The notes below the pieces were generated by a model. It ran no database searches, was not told where the DNA came from, and worked only from the letters and a program-made list of their open reading frames with translations. Below are positions 1 to 7,692 of a stretch of 12,073 bases of DNA, piece after piece. The stretch's first letter is position 1, and each line of letters begins with the position of its first letter. Source of the DNA: Cudoniella acicularis (taxonomy: Eukaryota; Ascomycota; Leotiomycetes; Helotiales; Helotiaceae); NCBI GenBank assembly GCA_013054445.1, contig JAAMPI010001626.1:1-12073 (forward strand). The letters are read 5' to 3'. A program made the position numbers and the translations under genes.

Positions 1-30
1 TATAGTGTGTGTTGTGCTTTAAATTAGCCT

Positions 31-50
31 AGAAACGCGTAAAAACGCGT
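31..50. promoter_or_regulatory. Paired ACGCGT boxes (MCB-like), candidate
   Basis: Two ACGCGT hexamers lie at 35-40 and 45-50, exactly 10 bp apart, each preceded by an A run. ACGCGT is the MluI cell-cycle box bound by MBF (Mbp1/Swi6 family) in fungi. The pair sits just beyond the 3' end of the SAP gene, so if functional it would serve a gene to the left of the window. The call rests on motif and spacing only. Confidence 0.25.
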
Positions 51-84
51 GGTTAAAGTGGTTTCGGCTAACAGCAGTTGCGCG

Positions 85-1240
85 TCACTGTATCAGGTCC
101 TTCATACATTGGCCCTGTTGCTCCTCGAATGCTTTGCCATTATAATCCAAAAGTTGCTCAATAAGTTCCTCTCGATTCTCCGAATGTTTCAATTTCCTTT
201 CCTTGGCAAGATCCCGTAGACGTTCAAGGTCCCAGGAATTGTATTCATCGCTGGTTCTTATCCCATTTCATCGGTCCTCGTAATCATTTGTAATGCCCTC
301 TAAACCCCACAGTAAGCCGTAGATATTCAGTTCTTGTTTATTTTTCATGTTGGCGTCTACATGATCCTCGACTCGGAGTCAGGAAATCTTGAGCTCCTTG
401 GAACCTACAGTTACCCATTTAATGCCACGCCGGCGAGAAGTTCGGTCAACCCCTTCGACGGCAGCGATTCATAGTTATCTGCGGAATTTTCGAGCCGTTT
501 GATCAGTTTCTCCCGAGGCCCTTGGTCAGAGAGACCTCGATCGCGTAGGAGTACCCGTAGCTTGCTGTTGTCTTTTGATGTGTAATTGACCTCGGGTTCA
601 GTGAAAGATGCGGAATTCGCATTCTTGTCTGCGTTGTTGATGTTCTTTCCACTAGCTTTCGTCGTGAAATTTTCAATAGAATGAGAGTTCGTAGCTTCCA
701 CCTCGACTTCTGATGATGGTATCCTGCGTTCGAAGAAACTGGCTTGGCTTTTCCATTCCCAAGCCCCTCCAGCTGTACAACTGAGTTCTCTCCTATTCCA
801 CAAACCTTCATTGGGCCGAATTGAAAATACCAAGGGCCCATACCCTGCGCCTGAACTCCTGTAGTCTGTCCGTAGCCTTCCACAATCTGCAAAGAAGCTC
901 CCTTGGCTATTTACCCTCGGTACCACTCGAAACCTGTAGCTAATTCCTTGGCCGATCCCTGTATATCAAACACGATGTTATCCCCAGTATACGAATCCAT
1001 CATCGCCCTCACTTCCACCATCATTCCCCTGACTCGCGCAGCAATTTGCGCATTGTTTCTCCTTATTTGCGCGAAGAATCGCTGATTTTCCGACTTCAGC
1101 AAAGAAACTAATCCCTCTGCCGCCTCCTTCAAAATCACCTTATCCTTCTCTAAGACCGCAGCGAAAGTATTCTCATATTTTTGTATCAATCTAAGCATCT
1201 CTTCCTCTTGTGTCCTCAATGTTTTCGTGATATCCTCCAT
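85..1240 (-). CDS. Coiled-coil and SAP-domain protein, possibly decaying
   Basis: Best spliced model: exons 1240-915, 858-415 and 250-85, giving 311 residues. Intron 1 (914-859, 56 nt, GTAAAT...CTACAG) is phase 2. Intron 2 (414-251, 164 nt, GTAACT...CCAG) is also phase 2. The N-terminus (residues 1-75) is charged and helical, likely a coiled coil, with runs such as EEEMLRLIQKYENTF. A low-complexity N/S-rich linker (about 150-198) leads to one clear SAP motif at about 200-232 (KLRVLLRDRGLSDQG, then KLIKRL). A second, weaker SAP-like motif is at about 260-294 (WDLERLRDLAKERKL, then EELIEQL). SAP motifs are helix-turn-helix modules that usually bind DNA or nucleic acids, so a nuclear DNA-associated role is an inference. 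No catalytic domain is visible. The start is the first ATG of the open frame. The region between the two SAP motifs looks like former coding sequence, so the gene may be a pseudogene rather than a three-exon gene. Confidence 0.55.
251..414 (-). other. Intron or decayed coding tract between SAP motifs
   Basis: This tract separates the two SAP-encoding parts of the minus-strand gene. It can be removed as an intron with GT...AG ends in matching phase. However, read in the frame of the downstream SAP exon it gives protein-like text, including VGSKELKIS and NKQELNIYGLLWGLEGI, broken only by two TGA codons. A one-base shift in the G run near 414-417 would link it to the upstream frame. KELKI followed by LR is the sort of sequence that follows the first helix of a SAP motif, and the upstream exon ends in such a helix (LTELLAGVALNG). 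Decay by one indel and two CGA-to-TGA changes is therefore at least as likely as a true intron. Confidence 0.4.
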
Positions 1241-1725
1241 CGATTCTATACATCGCCAACCACGCCCCTTCGCCAGCGATTTGATTTCGTTTATAAGCTC
1301 GTTTGTCGTTGGTATTTCAGTGGGGCTGGGTCTCGATCATTTGGAGGGCGAGGCGTTTGCATCAGTCTCTGTGAGGGGGCGTTTTGCGTGTGGCATTGTT
1401 CGTGTGTTTGGGTTGGCAGATGTATTGTGTCGATTCAGTCAAGAAGTTGGAAGAGTTATGAGGAAATAGTGTTTGGGGGAGGTGGTGGTGTTGAATTGAA
1501 GTTGTGAAGGCGTGGAATGGAGGGTGTGTTGAGGGAAGACGCGACTAACGCAAGGAACAGCCTTGGTTATTTTACCCCTCCATTACTCACCCTCTTACCT
1601 TGTGTGCTTCACTTACGCCACATGAAGTATGCTATTTCATACGTTTGAAAACAGAATATATGGAATTTTGATAAGCAAGTTGAGGGCCGGGGAGTATATA
1701 GGAGCTACAAGTATTTTACATTCAA
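1241..1725. other. Intergenic region between two minus-strand genes
   Basis: This holds the upstream region of the SAP gene and the 3' flank of the Ayg1 homologue. A G/T-rich plus-strand stretch at about 1340-1530 (CA-rich on the transcribed minus strand) could be promoter or leader sequence for the SAP gene. Short open frames here have no recognisable protein features. I see no repeat or RNA gene. Confidence 0.4.
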
Positions 1726-3224
1726 CTACTGACCCATCAAGCTTTCCATCCAAGGATACACCGCCGCGTTCGCCATTGGATATCCCATATGCAGCGCGTT
1801 TTGGAAGAACCTAGAACACTGTTAGCTGATGGACTGGCTATCCAATTTTCCACTCTGTATTTCCATACCTTGCTTCCTTAGGAGTTCCATATTCAAATGG
1901 TAGCATCGAATCCTCAATCGGCATCAAGCCATCATTTACCCCCTATTCAAACATCAGTAACATGTACAGTACCAGGATTATGCAGAAGGAGGTTCCGACT
2001 AACATTAATGAAAAATAATCTCGTCGAAGGTTTCTCCAGAATCCCATTCTCAAGCAACGAGAATTTCTTCTGCGCGCCTTCTAACATCTCCTCGACGGCA
2101 CTGTATCCATGTTTGAGCGCCATGGCCGGTGCCAAACTACGGATTTCGTCAGCAAGGCTACCGAGGAATAATGATGGGAAGTACACACGCGAAAGGATAC
2201 TCGTGTCCATCCGCCTTCTGCAGCCAGTCCCGAGCAAAGAAGTAATGCGTTCCCGCGCCCTGTGCAACCACCCCAATCAGCCGCTCCTTATGCGTATGCG
2301 CAATCCTGACCGCATAATACCCACCCGTGCTCAGTCCCCAAACCATAACCTTCTCCATATCGAAGACGCCTTCTTTCTCTACCCAATCCAGCACACTCGT
2401 CCACAACCGATCCGGGCTCTCTGGGTCCCCAGGATCCGCAGGACAGTCTGCCGTCCCCGGAACCTCGGCGATGACTGTCCCCCATCCGCGCTTCAAGAAC
2501 TCATCACTTCGCTGTGTGTTATCCGGTCTGTACCCATCGAGACCTGTGAGTAGCAGAACCATGGGCGGCTTCTTGCCCGCAGGTGTCGATTTCGGTACGC
2601 GGATGTATACTGGGATTGAGTCGCGATCTGCGCCCTTCTTGTCGACAAAGGGGATTATGACTTCCTTGACTGGTTCCTCCCATTTGCTACCCGCTTTCAT
2701 GTATACCACTTTCTGGGCTTCCCAAGCTTTCCATTTTACTTCCGAGGAAATTTTGGGGAACGAAGAGATGTACGGGAAGCGGGATATGCGGTAGAGACAG
2801 GCGGCTCGGAGGTACAGATCTGAAGAATCCTTGAAGTTTTTGTATGCGGCCAATTCGTCGCCTTGTCGTGTTAATTTCTCAGCAGTTGGGAAGAATGCCT
2901 CAGTGTAGGCGTCTCCATAACCGTCATTGATGTTATTCTAGCCACGGTTAATTGTGCGCGATTCAGGAGAGTTCAAACGTACCTTAATCAAGTGGTCGAA
3001 TACGGGCTCAAAATCTTCGAACTTCCCGTCGTGGAAGGGGTAAACACTAATCGTACACTGCAATTATCAGCATCACTCAGCATGCGTGCGTCAAATCCTA
3101 CCGGAAACTTCCATTTCGTTTCCCATAGAGCCTTAATCCCATCATGATGTGGCATGCGAGCATCGAACTTCTCTCCTAAAATCCAATTCTTCTTCGTCAC
3201 TGGCGTCGTCCCATTGGTAGCCAT
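1726..3224 (-). CDS. ayg1: Ayg1 family alpha/beta hydrolase (pigment pathway)
   Basis: Six exons join cleanly: 3224-3102, 3057-2983, 2937-2189, 2136-2004, 1942-1869 and 1810-1726. The product is 412 residues, close to the roughly 400 usual for this family. The five introns are 44, 45, 52, 61 and 58 nt, with GT...AG ends and branch sites such as GCTGAC and GCTAAC. The N-terminus has the family signature NWILGEKF...LWETKWKFP and [14 protein letters not shown]. The core has the nucleophile elbow GLSTGG (Ser269). The acid is in [11 protein letters not shown] (Asp364) and the base in [10 protein letters not shown] (His392). Their spacing of 95 and 28 residues fits the triad I recall for Aspergillus fumigatus Ayg1, shifted by 12. 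Ayg1 shortens the heptaketide YWA1 to tetrahydroxynaphthalene in DHN-melanin synthesis by hydrolytic C-C cleavage; relatives act on other polyketides. There is no signal peptide, so it is probably intracellular. The start has a good context (AAAACATGG). No polyketide synthase is nearby, so the substrate is unknown. Confidence 0.95.
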
Positions 3225-3705
3225 GTTTTATCTCTATATCTCGGCTCTGCAGAAGAATGTTTTCAGTTTGAGGTTCCCTGGCAGCGCTGTGTTCTCCCTT
3301 TTTAGAATCCAGCCTGTAAAGATGCCTGTACTTGATCTGCAGAAGAGCTTTGTCGAGAACGGAATAGGAAAATTGGGCGTCTGGCGTTTAAGAATTCAAA
3401 TCTTTCGAGCGAGCGCCATATTTATTACCCTGCGTTCGCATCTATGGGTGACCGGAGACCCCTCCTATGGGTGTACGACAGGTAGCGGAGGTCCGGCTAG
3501 TGCTCGGACTATCAGTGTCGGCTTTTGCGAGCAGCGAAACAAAAGAGGATTCGGACCCAAAATAAATGAAATCCACCTTGAAATACTCAAAGGCACTTAA
3601 TCAATCACTTTGGAATTATGATTGATGCATTTTTAATCGCATTCATTCAAGCTAATCTTGGTGGCAATTGAAGCTTTCCGTATCATCGACGACCAAAATT
3701 GAAGT
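3225..3705. promoter_or_regulatory. Upstream region of the Ayg1 homologue
   Basis: This is the 5' flank of the minus-strand hydrolase gene. On the minus strand an AT-rich TATA-like stretch (AATAAATATGG) lies near 3416-3427, about 195 nt upstream of the ATG. Further upstream are two copies of CTATGGGTG (3442-3450 and 3465-3473) and an inverted CGG-N4-CCG pair (3486-3495), a shape bound by some Zn2Cys6 regulators. None is proven. A 148-residue plus-strand open frame crosses exon 1 and this region but shows no protein-like composition. Confidence 0.3.
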
Positions 3706-3900
3706 TCACTGTTGTGTCTTCAAACTGCCGGATCTTAAACCAACGATTTCTTGCGACATGTTCTTGCGAAGATGGTGGACCTGAGGCTGACCGGACATCG
3801 CGAGGACATACCTCATCAGGGTGCAATTGACGAAAACAATGTCGTGGACCTCCACGAGATGCTCATAAGGCCGAAGCGCGAACTCCGCGACGTTACTCAT
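3706..3900 (-). CDS. Short hypothetical ORF, weak
   Basis: An ATG at 3900 opens a frame of about 64 residues starting MSNVAEFALRPYEHLVEVHD. Its codons favour C or G at the third position (GTC, TTC, CTC, CAC, AAC), as the hydrolase exons do, which is the only support for coding. No domain is recognised. It could be one exon of a lost or larger gene, or chance. Confidence 0.2.
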   Translation of the reverse strand: MSNVAEFALRPYEHLVEVHDIVFVNCTLMRYVLAMSGQPQVHHLRKNMSQEIVGLRSGSLKTQQ

Positions 3901-3921
3901 TGATGCTGTCTCCGAATCCAA

Positions 3922-4622
3922 TTAAACAAGTGCAGCGGAGATTGGAGTGAACTAGGTGATTTGCCCGTTGATTTTCTTCTCACTGAGGATATAATTGATG
4001 CAAACACACGCCAAGCTGCTGGAGTCCTGCTCTGTCACTAGAAACTCCGAGAACGAACTCGGCATCGCCACGGGCTTCTGATCGCTGGATGAAATTAAAA
4101 TGGTATCTAGTCAAGAAATCAAGATATTTAAACGGCCTATTTCTTTGCCTCGGGGGTTTGTAGAGATAAAACTTCCTGCCACTCGGCGAAACTTTCAAAC
4201 TTCAACGTCTATGCTGAGAAAGGAACTTGGAAAAGGACTCAAAGGGGCGGCTGGTTGTACTTCCGCCGCCAGGCCGTGTGTTTGCGACCCTAAACTCACA
4301 TAGATGAGAATGCAAGTGTGTTGAATAGGCGTAGACGGAAGACGAATGGGGTTGCGTGGTGTTGTGGTGTTGATGAAGGGAGAAGAGAGAAAAGAAAACG
4401 AAGGCGGGCGAAATCTGAATGCCCTCGCTTCGTGCCAATTCTAGTCTAGCGCGAACTAGACGACCTCTCTTCTCTGAAATACGGACTCCCTCCAATTCTC
4501 CCAATTCACCTCTACAAAACGCCAAATCATGAACATTTCGATCGCGCACCACCGATTGCACACAAATTCACAAGTCTTGCTACAGATAACAGCTCGAAGG
4601 GTTCGGGACGAGCAACATCACT
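3922..4622. other. Region without a convincing gene
   Basis: Several open frames exist on both strands but none has a domain or a consistent splice model. On the minus strand, 4320-4400 is CT- and CA-rich (repeated CAACACCAC), like a fungal promoter or 5' leader, and a possible donor GTGAGT follows at about 4300. No downstream coding exon could be joined to it with confidence. Confidence 0.35.
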
Positions 4623-4932
4623 ATGTCCTCAATAGACAAGAAAATGGAGGCTAGGCGGATTGCTGGGGGAAGGAAGTCAATTCCATCCCCATCTACCATG
4701 CTTAACAGCCAGCACAATCTCAATTCCTCGAACGATGTCCCTCCTATCCCAAATGCAAAGCCAACAACGCTCAGAAAACGACATCCAAGCATGCAACATC
4801 CTCGAAACCTTTTCATCGATACCTTCTAACTATATATTGGGTGATGGCATGGACTTGGACATGAAGAAGAAAAGAAAAAAGATTTCGCCCGTCATAAGGA
4901 CCATCCCCATTGATACCTCCTTGGCACAATAG
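4623..4932 (+). CDS. Overlapping small ORFs, possible small gene
   Basis: Two plus-strand frames overlap. One starts at 4623 (MSSIDKKMEARRIAGGRKSI) and runs to 4829, rich in S, P, N and basic residues. The other is open to 4932, and from an ATG at about 4735 reads MSLLSQMQSQQRSENDIQAC and later MDLDMKKKRKKI. The second has better codon usage and a basic patch resembling a nuclear localisation signal. No domain is recognised. They may be one frameshifted gene, one small gene, or chance. Confidence 0.2.
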
Positions 4933-4933
4933 C

Positions 4934-6271
4934 CTAGTCATCCTTCGTGAAACATCTAGAGTATCTGGAGTTGCTTGGCCAGCTGCATCGCAGTTTTCCC
5001 ATACGTTCTATCATTAAGCCCAGAATACTATAACCCGGAAGCGCAGATACCCCAGACAACCAAGAATTCTCTCGGATGGAGGCGTCGATCATCTCATCTT
5101 GTGTTCTAGAGGACGCCTGATACCATTGACGTTCCGTTCCCGTTGCCAAAAACAATACCGGCATCTGCGGTTAACACCACTCGATATCTGATATGGATTG
5201 TTGGTAACGGTCTGGTTTTAGGAGCCCTGCCAAGATTCGCAGAATATCCTCATGCTCTGGAACGGCTTGATTTCAGCCTGGCTGTCCTCAACGAGGGCCC
5301 CGATTTCGCGCTCGTGTCAAGCTTTGCTTTCTTCCCACCACAGTCAGAGCTTTACTGGGCAGACGTCAGTCAGAGTACAAGCGAAGGTGTATCACGATTT
5401 CAGCTGCAATCCAGATTTCACGGACTTCCACGGTCCGCTTCCAAATGTTCCGTAGCGTAAGTCCCTATATCTTTGGTGTTTACAAGGCAGTTTCACTTCT
5501 ATCATTCTTTGACCAATCAATCGCTGGGTGAAATCCTCCACCTTGGGTTGGCGGGCCGAATCATCCAAGATCTCGAGGAAATACATTTGTGGGACCGATT
5601 GCCCGAAAATCGTATTCTCTCTTTCATCAATTCGTTATTCGTAATTACACATTTTCTGGAGCTAATTGACCCCTTCCAGCAGGACTTCTATCCATATCTC
5701 CTAAACCACTCTATGGAAATAAATTACTCGTGAATATTGCCGAGATGCTCCTGGTTTTGGTATTGGTGTTCTGTATCGTCATGGGTCTTGAGTCCTGGTC
5801 CCTTGGACTGCACTTGTTGAATGGTACTGCGGGCTACTAGGATAGTTCAGGAATCTCTTGTCTTCCTCAATGCGAATCTTCTCTTCGTTACCATCCTCGC
5901 GGACTCCTAGAAGGCTGCGAACCTGCATACTGAGATCCCCCATATCGACTCGGGCTATACTCGTACTGGCGAACAGCATTCTTGGGAAGATCCCTCTCAG
6001 ATATGTATTGATCCAATCCGGAAAGTCTGTACAGTCTCAAAGACTGTGGTTGTCTTCCTCTACTTTCTGGCATCAATGGCTATGTGTTGGCGTCTATTCT
6101 ACTGTTCCTCCGGGCCCGTGGTGTGGACCTCATCAAGAATCTTTCTATCTTGCTTGCTTGTTCTTTCAACAATGGTTGAACTGCTTCCTCGTCGGCAGAC
6201 TTGTCCTGATGGCCGTTGACAGCTTCATAGTTCAACACTTTGAGAAGCTTGTAAAACCTGGCGGCTAGGAT
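4934..6271 (-). pseudogene. Broken minus-strand coding traces, ankyrin-like end
   Basis: Protein-like segments occur on the minus strand in changing frames. At 6271-6083, 63 codons include FYKLLKVLNYEAVNGHQDKS and LLKEQASKIERFL, ending in TAG. At about 6076-5980 is LRLYRLSGLDQYISERDLPK. At about 5960-5800, in another frame, is MGDLSMQVRSLLGVREDGNE. At 5274-4934, one frame crosses a single internal stop and includes EHEDILRILAGLLKPDRYQQ. Near 5010-4960, in a different frame, is RTYGKTAMQLAKQL, which resembles the end of an ankyrin repeat. No start codon precedes the first segment, and I could not build a continuous splice model. The simplest reading is a decayed gene, truncated at its 5' end next to the LTR-like segment. 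Its identity is unknown, and unrecognised introns could account for some breaks. Confidence 0.35.
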
Positions 6272-6299
6272 TGCGCATGCAAATGCACCGACGCGTCCC

Positions 6300-6477
6300 C
6301 CTGGCCCCTTATCACGTGTCCTCGCTTAGCGGAACTCACCTCCTGTATATAAGGCCCCTTTAGGGCCACCTCTTCCTTCTTCTCTCCTTAGCTTAGTTTC
6401 TTGGTAATATAGCACCTTCTTGCAAATACGTCCCCACGTAACGTCAGGGCCCCTAGTATCTTTGCAGAGCTGTAACA
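6300..6477 (+). mobile_element. LTR-like or promoter-like relic
   Basis: The segment has the parts of a fungal LTR in order: an E-box CACGTG at 6313-6318, a TATA box TATATAAGG at 6346-6354, a short GC hairpin GGCCCctttaGGGCC just after, and a CT-rich tract (6370-6390) fitting a start site. The 3' end reads GTAACA (6472-6477), like common fungal LTR ends. No matching TGTTAC start and no internal region with reverse transcriptase or integrase is found, so it would be a solo or truncated LTR. A stand-alone promoter of a lost plus-strand gene is the alternative. Confidence 0.35.
6346..6354 (+). promoter_or_regulatory. TATA box TATATAAGG
   Basis: A strong TATA element, followed about 25-35 bp later by a CT-rich stretch, as in highly expressed fungal promoters or LTR U3-R junctions. 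No plus-strand ORF follows within 700 bp. Confidence 0.45.
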
Positions 6478-6479
6478 GA

Positions 6480-6730
6480 ATTAAACTTAATATATATATT
6501 TTAAGTAAGTAAAGTTCTATAATTAGCTTCTTTAGTATTATAGAAGCTTTGAGTAATAGGGCGATATATATAATGTATATAGTCTACTCGGCTAATATCG
6601 AGCACTAGTCCAAAGTTGGAAGCTATTGCTGACTAAGCGGTTATTTAAATAATAATTAAATCATTATTCTTATTTTATTCTAAATAATTAAATAGAATAG
6701 AATAATGTTCGAATAATATGAATAATCCTT
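6480..6730. repeat. AT-rich palindromic tract
   Basis: Base composition changes sharply to A/T with many TA steps (TTAATATATATATTTTAAG, GCGATATATATAATG). A 13-bp inverted repeat, TTATTTTATTCTA at 6670-6682 and TAGAATAGAATAA at 6693-6705, pairs with one T-G type mismatch around a 10-nt spacer, and CATTATTC/GAATAATG motifs surround it. This is what a RIP-mutated or otherwise decayed transposon fragment looks like. Confidence 0.45.
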
Positions 6731-7692
6731 TGACACACCAGTTTCACAAGCTCACTTGAACTGTGGAATAATAATGACTGTTGGTTATATCAACGAACGA
6801 TGCCTCTTGTTAGGCTCAAGGCTAGCAACAAATACCTGAAAATGGCTTGACAATGAGTCACTTGATTTGCTTAAAATTTTTAGTCCAGTCGCTTAGAAAA
6901 TAATGCGAGAGCCACCTGCAGGATGAAGCCTTACCTTAAGCTCTAATCGTTTAGGTTCTGAAACTTACACCAATGGCCGGTCACACGACATAGATAAGGG
7001 ATCCTACCCTCAATCGAACGCCCTCTTCTCACCATTTATAATACTTTAAATCTTCAAGTCAAGTCCCTCATTTGTTACTATTTCGCTCTTATGCTGTGAT
7101 AAATTGTTTTATGTAAAAATCTCTCGAAGGTTGGACTTCTTAGGTAAAGTTTTGCACAAGGCTGTTGGTCCCCACAACATCAATATGCAGCCACTATCCA
7201 ACAGCCTCCAAAGGGCCTCGAATATGACAAGAGAGCACATGCAGGTTGGCCAAATTGGAAAGCTAAGATACGAGCCTTATATTAATTGGCTAGCAACCCC
7301 TGTGCAAATTCCTACTGCATCGCAAACAGAGGTCTTCAAGCGGTCGTCTGCAATCTCATCCCCTAAATGTTGGTGTCGTACATGCTCATAATAGGCCACA
7401 GAAAGCTTGTCTCTTTGCGGCTGAAGGGATTGTTATGCTTGCGAAGGATTTTTGGCGGCCACTGCTTGAAGGCTAACATGGAGGATATTCTAGGCTCTAA
7501 AGAAATATAAAGGGGGCTTATCCTAAGATGCTGTCCCCGTTCTTTCACTTTATCACCTCTCAGCCTTGTGACATAGTTGGTCCAAGAAACAAAATTGTCT
7601 GAACTTCTCAGAAAATCCTACACCAATGCTCATTTTTCAAGAGATAAGCTACTTCTCATAAGCTCTTATTTGAATCAAGAAAAGCATTCAAT
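6731..7692. other. Non-coding stretch upstream of the GPI-protein gene
   Basis: No recognisable protein, RNA or repeat. A 95-residue plus-strand open frame at 7104-7391 lacks domain features. A possible TATA element (AATATAAAGG) at about 7504-7513 is some 180 bp upstream of the secreted-protein ATG and could be its promoter. Confidence 0.35.

Noticed and set aside
1181..1507. 108-codon plus-strand frame rich in C, W and G
   Set aside because: The composition reflects G/T-rich upstream DNA and it overlaps the start of the SAP gene on the opposite strand.
1897..2553. 218-codon plus-strand frame
   Set aside because: It runs antisense across three exons and two introns of the hydrolase gene and has no protein-like domain.
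2327..2794. 155-codon plus-strand frame
   Set aside because: Antisense to the catalytic exon of the Ayg1 homologue, whose frame, splice sites and triad are clear.
3154..3600. 148-codon plus-strand frame
   Set aside because: It overlaps exon 1 and the promoter of the hydrolase on the other strand and shows no recognisable features.
4202..4561. 119-codon minus-strand frame
   Set aside because: Low-complexity H/S/T/R text from CT- and CA-rich DNA, more like a promoter or leader than a protein.
6960..7030. Possible tRNA from a TCGAA-containing stretch
   Set aside because: No cloverleaf arms or acceptor pairing could be formed.
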